NCBI RefSeq assembly: GCF_013408555.1
Contig: NZ_JACBZN010000001.1
Span: forward strand, 1,240,001 to 1,304,000
Reading direction: 5' to 3'
Length of the DNA stretch: 64,000 bases
Origin: Aeromicrobium tamlense
GTDB taxonomy: Bacteria > Actinomycetota > Actinomycetes > Propionibacteriales > Nocardioidaceae
The translations under genes were made by a program, and so were the position numbers. The notes under the pieces are model-generated. The model worked only from the letters and a program-made list of their open reading frames with translations. It had not been told where the DNA came from and searched no databases. Of this stretch, positions 50,813-59,983 are shown piece after piece. Numbering within the stretch: the stretch's first letter is position 1; the number at the start of each line of letters is the position of its first letter.

Positions 50813-52807
50813 ATGCGCTGGACTCGGGTCTTCGCGGGGGTGACGGTCCTGGTCGCCGGCCTGGCGTTCCCGACCGCCGCTCATGCCGTCGACCCCACGA
50901 CTCCCCCGTCCACCGGGGCCCCGTCGGCCACGTCCTCCGCCCCCTCGCTCGACGTCCCCGACGTCCCCGATCCGCTCGCCATCGCGCCGAGCGCCATCAC
51001 CGAGCTGACCACCCTGGCGCTGCGCTACGAGGCCAACCTCAGCGTCGCGGAGGACCGTCGCAAGGAGGCCGCCGAGCGCACCCGCGATGCCGACCGCCAG
51101 CGCCGGGTCGCGCGGGCGTACGTCGCGCAGGTCGTCGACTACGCGATGTCCCCGAGCGGCGATCCCTTCGCGCGCAAGCTCACGGCCCTCGCCGCGGCGG
51201 AGAACCCCGAGGACCTCATCACCGGCATCTTCAGCACCGAGCAGGTCACGGAGGCGCAGGAGGGTCACCTGGGCGACGCCAAGCGGGCCTTCGAGGCGGC
51301 GCAGAAGCTCCAGCGCCGCGCCGACCGGGCCACCGCCATCGCCGAGAAGGCCGAGAAGGCGGCGGCCCGCCAGCTGGCGCAGGTCGGCAAGCTGGCCGAG
51401 CAGCTCGGCCTCGGCGCCTCCTCCACGCCCGAGGGCCTGCCGCAGACGCGGGCCGAGCAGGAGGCGTGGAACGACCGGGTCGCCACTGCGTGGACCTCGT
51501 ACCGCAAGCGTCTCGCCCGGCTGGGGGTGAAGGCGCCGTCGGCCGCCCGCCTGAAGGCCACGAAGGGTGTCGGCACCGCCACCGTCGGCTCGCGGACCGT
51601 CCAGGTCCTGCCGGCGCAGACGATCCGCATGATCGACGCGCTCGTCGGGCGCATCGGACAGGACTACTCCGCGCGGAACGCCTCTCCCGCGTGGAGCTGC
51701 GGCGGCGTCGTGAACGTCAAGAACGGCTACGACCTGCGGGGCACGCCCGCGCAGCTCTACGCCCGCACCGTGAAGGTGCCCACCGACGAGATCCTGCGCG
51801 GCGACCTGGTCTTCTCCGCGAACAAGAAGTCGGGCATCCACCACGTCGGCGTCTACGTCGGCGACGGCCTGATGATCGACGCGCCCGCCACTCGCGCGCA
51901 GGTGGGCGTCTCGGAGGTGCCCGCGAAGCCGTACGCGGTCACGCGGCCCTCGCTCGGCAGCGGCCGCAACACCCCGCCCAACGGCTCGGCCGACTCCCCC
52001 ACCACGGTCTGCAACGCCACCCGTCCGGTCGCGGCCACGCGGCAGGGCTGGACGTTCCCGCTGAAGCAGGGCTCCTACTCGATCTCGGCCGGGTTCGGCA
52101 TGGGCGGCAGCATGTGGCAGTCCACCCACACCGGCCAGGACCTCGCCGCCCCCACCGGCACCCCGATCTACGCCTCGCGCGGCGGCACCGTGAGCCTGCA
52201 GGAGGTCGGCTGGGCCGGCACGCTCATCACGATCTCGCACCCCGACGGCACGGCCGAGCGCTACGCGCACTCGTCCAAGGTGCTCGTCGAGGACGGGCAG
52301 ACGGTGAGCTCGGGCGACGAGATCGCCCTGGTCGGCTCGCGCGGCAACTCCACCGGCCCGCACCTGCACTTCGAGATCCAGGTCGACGGCCAGTTCATCG
52401 ACCCGATGCCCGTGCTCGTGCAGTTCCTGACGAACAACGGCGCCGGCAAGGGCTGGGGCGGCTACAGCAACGGCCAGGTGCCTCGCGGCGTGCTGTGCGC
52501 CGTCGGCGACACGATGCTGCGCTGCGACGTCGCGAAGCGCGCCAAGCGCCTCGCGGCCGACTACGCCCGCGAGTTCCGCGGCGAGCGCCTCGACTTCGCC
52601 ACCGGCTACCGCGACATCGTGGGCCAGATCCAGCGCGGGCCCGAGGGCACGCTGGTCGACATCCCGGGCACCTCGCCGTTCGGCTGGGGCACCCGCTTCG
52701 AGCTCGGCGACCTCAGCAAGGCCCAGTCCGCCTGGGTGGCCAAGCGCGCCGCCAAGCTCGGCCTCAAGGGCGAGGGCAACGGCACCTGGTCGCTGCCCAC
52801 CGCCTGA
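50813..52807 (+). CDS. Secreted multidomain peptidoglycan hydrolase (NlpC/P60-like, LytM/M23, degenerate VanY-like)
   Basis: This 664-residue protein has a signal peptide (1-25), a Ser/Pro/Thr-rich linker and a coiled-coil region at about 60-215. An NlpC/P60-like domain follows at about 275-385, with Cys in WSCGGVVN and His in GIHHVGVYVGDG. A complete LytM/M23 zinc peptidase is at about 405-540, with HTGQD and HLHFEI. A C-terminal VanY/D-Ala-D-Ala carboxypeptidase-like segment (GYRDIVGQIQRGP) ends SPFGWGTRFELG, lacking the usual metal ligands. GGAGG precedes the ATG. Only the M23 domain is clearly intact; it is likely a cell-separation or wall-remodelling enzyme. Confidence 0.88.
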   Translation: MRWTRVFAGVTVLVAGLAFPTAAHAVDPTTPPSTGAPSATSSAPSLDVPDVPDPLAIAPSAITELTTLALRYEANLSVAEDRRKEAAERTRDADRQRRVARAYVAQVVDYAMSPSGDPFARKLTALAAAENPEDLITGIFSTEQVTEAQEGHLGDAKRAFEAAQKLQRRADRATAIAEKAEKAAARQLAQVGKLAEQLGLGASSTPEGLPQTRAEQEAWNDRVATAWTSYRKRLARLGVKAPSAARLKATKGVGTATVGSRTVQVLPAQTIRMIDALVGRIGQDYSARNASPAWSCGGVVNVKNGYDLRGTPAQLYARTVKVPTDEILRGDLVFSANKKSGIHHVGVYVGDGLMIDAPATRAQVGVSEVPAKPYAVTRPSLGSGRNTPPNGSADSPTTVCNATRPVAATRQGWTFPLKQGSYSISAGFGMGGSMWQSTHTGQDLAAPTGTPIYASRGGTVSLQEVGWAGTLITISHPDGTAERYAHSSKVLVEDGQTVSSGDEIALVGSRGNSTGPHLHFEIQVDGQFIDPMPVLVQFLTNNGAGKGWGGYSNGQVPRGVLCAVGDTMLRCDVAKRAKRLAADYAREFRGERLDFATGYRDIVGQIQRGPEGTLVDIPGTSPFGWGTRFELGDLSKAQSAWVAKRAAKLGLKGEGNGTWSLPTA

Positions 52808-52922
52808 GCGGACGCCCGCGCCGTCTTTGTCCGGATCCCTGCGGGTGATGGCAGTCGATCGGTGGTGAGTCGTCGGACCCTGCGGGTTGAATGAGTGTCA
52901 GGACCACGAGGACAGGACGGTC

Positions 52923-53873
52923 ATGACAGCGCACCCCGCCACCACCCCGCAGAGCGACGTCTCCCCCGGTGCGATGTGGTTCGCGCTGGTCGTGGTCTAC
53001 GTCGCCTGGGGCTCGACCTACCTCGGCATCCGGATCGTCGTGGAGGACATGCCGCCGCTGCTCTCGGCCGCGGCCCGGTTCCTGACGGCCGCGGTGCTGA
53101 TGGGGACCTTCCTCGCCGTCCGGTCCGGGCTCGGGGTGCTGCGGGTCAGGCCGCGCGAGCTCCGGGGCGCGGCGATCGTGGGGATCCTCCTGCTCGCCGG
53201 CGGCAACGGGGGCGTCGTCCTCGGCGAGCGCACCGTGCCGTCCGGGCTGGCGGCGCTGCTCGTCGCGATGGTCCCGCTGTGGCTGATCCTGTTCCGCTTC
53301 GCCGGCGGCGAGCGTCCGCGGCTGCTCACCTGGACCGGCGTGCTGGTCGGATTCGTGGGCCTGGGCGTACTGGTCCTCCCCGGCGGCGGCGCCGGCGGGA
53401 CGACCACCGGCATCGTGTTCATCGTCGGGGCGACGCTGTGCTGGTCGGTCGGCTCGTTCCTGTCGCCGCGGATGCCGATGCCGGCGAACCCGTTCGTGGC
53501 CACCGTGTGGGAGATGCTGTCGGCGGCGATCGCGCTGGTGGTCCTCGGGACCGCGCGGGGCGAGCGTCCGAGCGACTTCGCCGAAGCGTCGACCGCCTCG
53601 TGGATCGCGCTGGGATACCTGGTCGTCTTCGGCTCGCTCGTGGCCTACACGGCCTACGTGTGGCTGCTGCAGAACGCTCCGCTCTCGCTCGTGTCGACCT
53701 ATGCGTACGTGAACCCGGTGGTCGCCGTGCTGCTCGGCGCCGTCATCGTCGCCGAGCCGCTCACCGGTGCCATCGTCACCGGTGGCGCGATCGTCGTGGT
53801 CGGCGTGGCCCTCGTCGTGCAGGCGGAGCGGCCCCGGTCCCCCGTCGAGGAGCGCGAGACGGCCCGGACATGA
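52923..53873 (+). CDS. EamA-family drug/metabolite exporter
   Basis: This 316-residue membrane protein has ten helices in two EamA halves, starting with WFALVVVYVAWGSTYLGIRIVVEDMPP and ending with STYAYVNPVVAVLLGAVIVAEPL, the hallmark of the DMT superfamily. Export of an amino acid or metabolite is likely, compound unknown. The ATG at 52923 was chosen after a Ser/His-containing short leader is ruled out; GGACGGTC lies before it. A strong two-way terminator follows the stop. Confidence 0.85.
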   Translation: MTAHPATTPQSDVSPGAMWFALVVVYVAWGSTYLGIRIVVEDMPPLLSAAARFLTAAVLMGTFLAVRSGLGVLRVRPRELRGAAIVGILLLAGGNGGVVLGERTVPSGLAALLVAMVPLWLILFRFAGGERPRLLTWTGVLVGFVGLGVLVLPGGGAGGTTTGIVFIVGATLCWSVGSFLSPRMPMPANPFVATVWEMLSAAIALVVLGTARGERPSDFAEASTASWIALGYLVVFGSLVAYTAYVWLLQNAPLSLVSTYAYVNPVVAVLLGAVIVAEPLTGAIVTGGAIVVVGVALVVQAERPRSPVEERETART

Positions 53874-53909
53874 CGAAGGGGCCCACCGCTCACGCGGTGG
53901 ACCCCTTCG
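53874..53909. terminator. Two-way terminator hairpin between the EamA gene and pckG
   Basis: CGAAGGGGCCCACCGC and GCGGTGGACCCCTTCG pair at 15 of 16 positions around a TCAC loop. It lies in the gap between the convergent genes. Confidence 0.8.
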
Positions 53910-53918
53910 CTCGGTGCG

Positions 53919-55760
53919 TCAGGCCTCGTCGAGAGCCTGGGCGACGCGGCGGTGCGCCTCCCAGATGCGCTCGGGCAGTCCGCCGAACTGCTCGAGGTGC
54001 GACTCGCGCAGGCCGATCTCCTGCTTCCAGCGATCGACGTCGATCGCCAGCAGCTGGTCGAGGACGGCGTCGTCGATGTCCAGGCCCTCGAGGTTCAGCT
54101 CGTCCTTGCTCGGGACGACGCCGACGGGGGTCTTCGTGCCGGTGACACGACCCTCGCGGTAGTCCATCATCCACAGCAGGGCGCGCAGGTTCTCGCTGTA
54201 GCCGGGCCACAGGTAGCCGCCGTCGGCGTCACGCTGGAACCAGTTCACGTGCGCGAACAGCGGCTTGTCGGTGACCTGGTCGAGGATGTCGAGCCAGTGC
54301 TGCGCGTAGCGGCCCTCGGGCAGCGCCAGGAACGGACGCATCGACATGGGGTCGTAGCGCAGCTGGCCGGCCACGCCCTCGGCCGCGGCGGTGGCCTCGG
54401 CGCCCAGCGTCAGGCCGTCGTAGACGCCCTCGGCCGGATCCTCGATCGCGCGGATCAGAGGCTCACGGTCGCGGGTGCGGCCGCCGTAGATGATGCCGTC
54501 GATCGGCACGCCCGCCGGGTCGTCGTAGTCGGGCGACTCGTTCGGGACGTTCGACATGGTCGACGTGAAGCGGCAGTTCGGGTGCGCCCACACGTGGTCC
54601 TTGGAGCGCTGCTCCTCGACCGGGCGCTCGGAGATGAGGTGGCCCTTCCAGTCGCGCCAGCCCTCGACGTCGGTGGGGTAGTCGGGCGACTTGCCCTCCC
54701 ACCAGGTCTCGTGCGTGTTCACGTTGTACGCCGTGTTCGTGAAGATCGCGCCGGTGCCCTCCTGGACCGCGGCGAGCGCGTTGGGGTTGGTGATCGCGTT
54801 GGTGTCGATCGCCACGCCGAACACGCCGTACTCGGGGTTCATGCCGTAGAGCTTGCCGTCGTCGCCGACCCACAGCCACGCGATGTCGTCGCCGAAGAAC
54901 TCGACGTAGTAGCGCTCGCCCAGGACGCCCGGGGCGACCATCATCGCGAGGTTCGTCTTGCCCGAGGCGCTCGGGAAGCCACCGGCGATGTGGTACTTCT
55001 TGCCGGTCTCCTTGTCCTGGATCGCGATGAGCATGTACTGCTCGGCGAGGAACTTGCGCGACGCCCAGCCGTCCCAGTTCGCCTGGCGCAGGCCATGGGC
55101 GATCTTGCCCAGCAGCGCGTTGCCGCCGTAGGACGAGCCGAAGTGCAGGATCGTGCGCTCGTCGGCGACGGTCACGAAGTAGCGCTTGTCGTCGGGGGTG
55201 CCCTGGCCGAGGTTCTCCAGGTCGCCGGTGACGTGGACCGCGCGCACGAAGCTCTCGGGGTCCTGCAGGTTCTCGAACAGGTCGACGCCGACGCGGGCCA
55301 TGCGGATCATCTGCAGCACGACCGAGCGGTTGTCGGTGAGCTCGATGCCGGCGGCGTAGGCCTCCAGCGGCGAGCCGGGAGCGGCCATCAGGTAGGGGAT
55401 GACGTACATCGTCTTGCCCTGCGAGGCGCCCGTCATGTTCCCGATGACGACCGGCTTGATCTCGTCGGCGTGGCGCCAGTTGTTGTAGACGCCCTTGTCC
55501 GCGGGGTCGCTGGTGGCCACGATGGTCCGCTCCTCCGAGCGGGCCGTGTCCTTGTGGTAGCTCTGCGAGTAGTACAGGCCCTCACCGGCCGGTTCGAGCT
55601 CGCCGGCCTCGAGGGCCTCCTGCAGCAGTCGGGCGTCGTCGCTGGCGCTGACGACCTCGATGCGCTCGGGCTGGGTGACACCCGCCCAGTGCTTCACGAA
55701 CTCATGGACATGGGGGTTCTTCAACCCCGCCTCGTCCAGGACCTTGTCCACGTCGACCAT
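53919..55760 (-). CDS. pckG: Phosphoenolpyruvate carboxykinase (GTP)
   Basis: This 613-residue enzyme interconverts oxaloacetate and phosphoenolpyruvate with GTP at the start of gluconeogenesis. SYGGNALLGK, GDDIAW, the P-loop GGFPSASGKTNLAMM and the NPEYGVFGVA kinase-2 region are in family order. The P-loop Cys that gives the name hyper-reactive cysteine in many GTP enzymes is Ser here (TCG). The nearby MTGASQGKTMYVIPYLMAAP also differs from the common form. The ATG at 55760 follows AAGG/GGAGAGG elements. It is monocistronic, and 55761-55934 is a 174-bp spacer with only its probable promoter. Confidence 0.92.
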   Translation of the reverse strand: MVDVDKVLDEAGLKNPHVHEFVKHWAGVTQPERIEVVSASDDARLLQEALEAGELEPAGEGLYYSQSYHKDTARSEERTIVATSDPADKGVYNNWRHADEIKPVVIGNMTGASQGKTMYVIPYLMAAPGSPLEAYAAGIELTDNRSVVLQMIRMARVGVDLFENLQDPESFVRAVHVTGDLENLGQGTPDDKRYFVTVADERTILHFGSSYGGNALLGKIAHGLRQANWDGWASRKFLAEQYMLIAIQDKETGKKYHIAGGFPSASGKTNLAMMVAPGVLGERYYVEFFGDDIAWLWVGDDGKLYGMNPEYGVFGVAIDTNAITNPNALAAVQEGTGAIFTNTAYNVNTHETWWEGKSPDYPTDVEGWRDWKGHLISERPVEEQRSKDHVWAHPNCRFTSTMSNVPNESPDYDDPAGVPIDGIIYGGRTRDREPLIRAIEDPAEGVYDGLTLGAEATAAAEGVAGQLRYDPMSMRPFLALPEGRYAQHWLDILDQVTDKPLFAHVNWFQRDADGGYLWPGYSENLRALLWMMDYREGRVTGTKTPVGVVPSKDELNLEGLDIDDAVLDQLLAIDVDRWKQEIGLRESHLEQFGGLPERIWEAHRRVAQALDEA

Positions 55761-55934
55761 AGGTCTGCCTTGTCCTCTCCTGGACCAGCCCGCCGGCCGG
55801 TCCGGTCACGTCGATGTTCCGTCCCGTGTCGACGGCGATTCCGACGACACGATCCCGGAGATTACCGTGACCCTACCGCGCTTCGGGTGCCACTCTCCGG
55901 CGGGCCCTGTGGCACATGTCACAGCACGAATGGG

Positions 55935-56723
55935 TCACAGTCGCGTGACGACACGGTCGCGGTCGAAGCGCCGGACGGCCAGGTGGAACACCGCGAGATC
56001 GCCCACGAGGGCGGCCACTCCGACGCCGATCACGACCCCGCCGTCGAACGCGAGAGCGCCCGCCGCCTGCGACACGATCAGCACGATCACGGGCAGCACC
56101 AGCAGTCCCGCGACCGCCTGCGCGCCCTGGAGCGTGGAGGCGCGGTGCGAGATCAGGACGATGCAGCCGATCGCGAAGAAGGACACGAGCGGGGCGATCA
56201 CGAGGGCCAGAACGAGCCACGTGCCGTTCGGGAACGCCCACCCGTGCTGCCACGGCCGCGCCAGGCCGTTCACGACCAGCGCGTAGACGGCGGTCGACAG
56301 CCACGTGACCCCCACGGCCGGCACCCACGAGACGAGGATCTTGCCGATCACGAGCTCGCGGTCCGTGAGCGGCGTGAACAGCAGGCCCTCGAGGGTGTCG
56401 CGCTCCTTCTCCCCGACGAACGCCGCCGTGGCCAGGACGGTGGCGACCACGATCGGGATCATCAGGAAGACCGGCGCCATGAAGTACTGCACGACCGCCC
56501 GCGTGGGGTCGGCGGCGACGCCGGCGGGCAGCCCGTCCAGGTAGGACGTGAGGAAGTCGAGCCGGGCCAGTGCGTCCGGCTGCCGCGTCGCGGCGATGAG
56601 CGTCGCCGGGAGGACGAGCGCGAACACGATCGGCAGCATGACGATCGGCAGCAGCGTCTGCCGGTTGCGGCGCAGCTCGATCCAGTCCTTGGCCACGAGG
56701 GCGCGGACGCGGTCGGCGTTCAA
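55935..56723 (-). CDS. ABC-2 type transporter permease
   Basis: This 262-residue membrane protein has six hydrophobic segments. It shows the NatB-like ABC-2 signature: KDWIELRRNRQTLLPIVMLPIVF at the start and VGEKERDTLEGLLFTPLTDRELVIGK in the cytoplasmic loop. It would form an exporter with the ATPase encoded just upstream. The TTG start at 56723 overlaps the ATPase stop (TTGA) and has a strong GGGGAGGGGCG ribosome-binding site. Substrate unknown. Confidence 0.82.
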   Translation of the reverse strand: MNADRVRALVAKDWIELRRNRQTLLPIVMLPIVFALVLPATLIAATRQPDALARLDFLTSYLDGLPAGVAADPTRAVVQYFMAPVFLMIPIVVATVLATAAFVGEKERDTLEGLLFTPLTDRELVIGKILVSWVPAVGVTWLSTAVYALVVNGLARPWQHGWAFPNGTWLVLALVIAPLVSFFAIGCIVLISHRASTLQGAQAVAGLLVLPVIVLIVSQAAGALAFDGGVVIGVGVAALVGDLAVFHLAVRRFDRDRVVTRL

Positions 56724-57568
56724 CGCCCCTCCCCCTGCAGCAGCGCGAAGTAGAGGTCGTGCAGCGAGGGCTCGACCGGCTCGGGGTCCGGGACGGCGTG
56801 GCCGGCCGCGCGGAGGTCGGCGACGGCCTGCTCGGCGGCCGCGCGATCGGTGACACGGACGAGGTACTCGCGCTCGGGCCAGTGCGCGGCGACCAGCTCG
56901 TCGACCTCCCCCGAGGCCACGACGCGCCCGCGGTCGAGCATCACCACGTCGTCGCACAGCTCCTCGAGCCCGTGCAGCTGGTGCGTGCACAGGACGATCG
57001 TGGTGCGGCCGTCGGCGCGGAGCTTCGCGAGGTGGCCCAGCACGTCGAGGGCCGAGGCCGGATCGAGCCCGGCGGTGGGCTCGTCGAGGAACAGCAGCTC
57101 AGGCTCCGCCAGCAGGGCACGGGCGATCTTGGCCTTCTGACGCAGGCCCTTGCTGAGCGATCCGACCGGGGCGTCGCGGCGGTCGGCCAGGTTGACGACG
57201 TCGAGCACCTCGGAGATCCGCTCGGCGGTGTGCCGACGGGACAGGCCGTGCAGCGCGCCCCACGTGCGCAGGTTCTCGGCGACGGTGAGCCGAAGGTAGA
57301 GGTTCGCCTCGGTCTGGACGCCGATGCGGGCGCGCAGCCGGGGCGCGGTCTCGGGGGTCACCGGCTCGCCGAACAGCTCGACGGTGCCGGCGGTCGGACG
57401 CAGCAGCCCCGTGAGCAGCCGAACGGTCGTGGACTTCCCCGAGCCGTTGGGCCCCAGGACGCCGAGCACGCGGCCCTGTCGCACGGTGAGGTCGAGTCCG
57501 GAGACGGCGACGCGGTCGTCGAAGGCGCGCGTCAGTCCGACCGCGCGGACCTGGGGCTCGCCCGTCAT
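56720..57568 (-). CDS. ABC transporter ATP-binding protein
   Basis: This 282-residue ATPase has Walker A GPNGSGKSTTVR, the signature SLSKGLRQKAKIARAL (a variant with SKG in place of SGG), Walker B LLFLDEPTAGLD and the switch His in CTHQLHGLEE. It resembles NatA/CcmA-type ATPases of ABC-2 exporters. ATG at 57568 follows AGGGAG. Translation is coupled to the permease. Confidence 0.9.
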   Translation of the reverse strand: MTGEPQVRAVGLTRAFDDRVAVSGLDLTVRQGRVLGVLGPNGSGKSTTVRLLTGLLRPTAGTVELFGEPVTPETAPRLRARIGVQTEANLYLRLTVAENLRTWGALHGLSRRHTAERISEVLDVVNLADRRDAPVGSLSKGLRQKAKIARALLAEPELLFLDEPTAGLDPASALDVLGHLAKLRADGRTTIVLCTHQLHGLEELCDDVVMLDRGRVVASGEVDELVAAHWPEREYLVRVTDRAAAEQAVADLRAAGHAVPDPEPVEPSLHDLYFALLQGEGR

Positions 57569-57805
57569 CGCACTCCCTCGTCTCGTGCCCGCTCGCGACC
57601 CGCCGAGCGGCGGGCTCGGACCCAGAGTGCCTGACGACCGCGCTCGTCCGGGCGGCTTCGGCCGTGTCGCAGCGCTGACTCCGGGGCGGACGTCGCTCGG
57701 CGGCGACGGCTTGGCAGACGCGGGTGCACCCGCCATGATGTGGGGCGCCCCGGGCTCGCGCCGTCGTCGAAGCCCTGGAGGGGTCGAGAGCGAAGGACCG
57801 AAGCC
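57569..57805. other. Divergent intergenic region, no gene recognised
   Basis: This 237-bp spacer separates the ABC ATPase gene from the Pr6Pr gene. In-frame stretches reading into the Pr6Pr gene from about 57740 exist, but the proposed start at 57806 has AAGGA just before it. No hairpin or repeat stands out; promoters for both genes must be here. Confidence 0.5.
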
Positions 57806-58486
57806 GTGGACGCAGCGCGATCTCTCCGAGCCGCGACGCCGGCGAGGGCATGGCACGCCCTCACGGCAGGGACGGCGGCGGTGGCGCTGCTCCTGCAGCT
57901 CGCACTGGTGTTCTCGGGGGCGTCCGTCCTGGCCGAGACCGAGGGCCCGGACCTCGGCGTCCGGCTCGCTCGCTTCATCGCGTACTTCACGATCCAGAGC
58001 AACCTGCTGGTCCTGGTCTCGGCGGTGGTCCTCGCGCGCGACACGCTGGCGGACGGGCCCTGGTGGCGGGCCGTGCGTCTGGCCGGTGTCATGGGGATCA
58101 CGGTGACGGGTCTCGTGCACTTCTTCCTGCTCCGGCCGCTTCTCGACCTCGAGGGGGCGAGCCTCGTGGCCGACCGCCTCCTTCACCTCGCGGTGCCGCT
58201 GCTGGCCGTGGTGGGCTGGCTGGTGTTCGGGCCTCGCGATCGGATCGATCGTCGAGCCCTGCTCGTGGCGTTCCTGTGGCCGGTGGCCTGGCTCGCGGTC
58301 ACGCTGACGGTCGAAGCGGTGACGGGCTGGTACCCCTACCCGTTCCTCGACGTCGCGGCGTCGGGCTGGTCGGGCGTGGCCATGACGTGCGCGGGCATCG
58401 CCGCGCTCGTGATCGGCTGCCTGGCTGCCCTGACCCTGGTCGACCGGCGGCTGGGTCGGCGCGGCGCGCTCAGCCTCGAGAGCTGA
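57806..58486 (+). CDS. Pr6Pr-family membrane protein
   Basis: This 226-residue protein has six membrane helices and fits the Pr6Pr family (GPDLGVRLARFIAYFTIQSNLLV, then GITVTGLVHFFLLRPLLDLEG). The N-terminal cytoplasmic tail is short and basic. Function is unknown. The GTG at 57806 has AAGGA nearby. It is convergent with the GT-C gene, with a 15-bp gap. Confidence 0.82.
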   Translation: MDAARSLRAATPARAWHALTAGTAAVALLLQLALVFSGASVLAETEGPDLGVRLARFIAYFTIQSNLLVLVSAVVLARDTLADGPWWRAVRLAGVMGITVTGLVHFFLLRPLLDLEGASLVADRLLHLAVPLLAVVGWLVFGPRDRIDRRALLVAFLWPVAWLAVTLTVEAVTGWYPYPFLDVAASGWSGVAMTCAGIAALVIGCLAALTLVDRRLGRRGALSLES

Positions 58487-58501
58487 CGCCCGCCCACGGG
58501 C

Positions 58502-59971
58502 TCAGCGCAGCCCGGACGACCTGACGCACTCGACGCCGGCGGGTCGCTCGGGAACCGGCCGCCGGACGTCGTTCCGCACCCAGATCCGATACGCGCACAC
58601 GCCGGCGACGAGCCGGTAGCGACGCTTCAGCTCGCGCTCGGCGGTGTCACTGGTCAGTCCCCACGTGCCGAGGGTCCCGTTGCTCACGACCCAGGTCGGC
58701 GCGTCGGAGCCGGAGAGGACGCGGGTGAACTCCCGTAGCGCCGGGTCGTCCGTGCGCACCGGCAGGCTCCAGAGGTGCTCGTAGGGCGACCCGAGCCCCG
58801 TGGCCCGGACGAGGTCCGGCCTGCCCCAGGCGCTGACGACCGTGTCGCCGGGATCCGCGACCCGTCCGACCATGCGTCCGGCCGCCACGGCGCCGTCGAC
58901 CGTCGTGAGGGCCGGGTGGATCAGCACCCCACCCACCACACCGGCCGCGACCGCATACGCGACGACGACCGGCACGACCCGCCGGGTGCGCGCCGCGATC
59001 AGCCCGGTCGCCACGGAGACCGGCACGGCGAACTCGACCAGGTAGTGACTCCACCAGCTGCCGCCGGCCAGGACCGAGGCCGCCGCGAACAGGGTCATCG
59101 CGCTCAGCGCCCACCACACGGGCGCGCGGCACCGCCGGAGAGCAGGCGCGGCGACGGTCGCCAGCACGAGCAGCAGCTGGCCCGAGACCAGCGAGCGTCC
59201 GAGGAGCTCGTACTGCCGTCCGTCGGCGGATTCGGAGCGGTCGGTCGCCATGACCTCGTCCGCGCGCAGCCGGAACGCGAAGAGGGCGTCGGCGAGGGCG
59301 GCCGGATCGGTGCCCCGGGCCCAGGCCCACAGCAGCAGCGTGGCCGCCAGGGCGAGCGCGCCGGTCGCGGCGACCCCGGCCATGGCGAGAGCACGCCGCG
59401 CAGGCACGTCCCGCGCGATCACCGACGCCACGAGCAGCACCACCGCGAAGACGGCGGCGTCGGCGTGGTTCTGCTTGGTCATCACCGCGGCCATCCCCGC
59501 GGCGCCGGTGAGCACCGACCAGCGCAGGGAGCCGTGCTCCACCGCTCGGACGGCGGCGTACACGCCGACGGAGAGCCACGGTGCCGCCAGCAGCTCGGCG
59601 TTGACGCGGTCGGCGCCCAGCCAGGGGCTGACCGTGAGGACCGCGGCCGCCACCGCGGCCCAGCGCGCGGCGCGATCGCCCGCGAGGCGGTGCGCCGTGG
59701 CGGCGCAGGCGACGACCGTGACCGCGACGGCCACCAGGCCGAGCAGCCGCAGTGCGACCACTCCCCCGGTGCCCGCCGCCAGCTCGGCGAGCGCCATCAG
59801 CAGGGGCGGCCGGTCGACCCAGTAGTCGCCGTAGAGCGAGGTGCCGTCGTGCCACTGGCCACCGACGATCAGCAGGCCCGCCTCGTCGGGGCTGGGCAGC
59901 ACCGTCAGGAACGGCAGCCGCGCCAGGATCGCCAGCGCCACCACGAGCAGCACGAAGCGCCGCGTGGTCAT
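58502..59971 (-). CDS. GT-C fold glycosyltransferase (PMT/ArnT-like)
   Basis: This 489-residue protein has about ten membrane helices with the first outside loop holding the catalytic-type Asp-Glu (VLPSPDEAGLL) and YGDYWVDRPPLLMALAEL, a pattern seen in ArnT/PMT-related transferases. A C-terminal outside domain follows the last helix. These enzymes use polyprenyl-phosphate sugars; Ppm1 at 4206 could supply such a donor, though there is no direct link. ATG at 59971. Confidence 0.8.
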   Translation of the reverse strand: MTTRRFVLLVVALAILARLPFLTVLPSPDEAGLLIVGGQWHDGTSLYGDYWVDRPPLLMALAELAAGTGGVVALRLLGLVAVAVTVVACAATAHRLAGDRAARWAAVAAAVLTVSPWLGADRVNAELLAAPWLSVGVYAAVRAVEHGSLRWSVLTGAAGMAAVMTKQNHADAAVFAVVLLVASVIARDVPARRALAMAGVAATGALALAATLLLWAWARGTDPAALADALFAFRLRADEVMATDRSESADGRQYELLGRSLVSGQLLLVLATVAAPALRRCRAPVWWALSAMTLFAAASVLAGGSWWSHYLVEFAVPVSVATGLIAARTRRVVPVVVAYAVAAGVVGGVLIHPALTTVDGAVAAGRMVGRVADPGDTVVSAWGRPDLVRATGLGSPYEHLWSLPVRTDDPALREFTRVLSGSDAPTWVVSNGTLGTWGLTSDTAERELKRRYRLVAGVCAYRIWVRNDVRRPVPERPAGVECVRSSGLR

Positions 59972-59983
59972 CGGTCGACTCGG

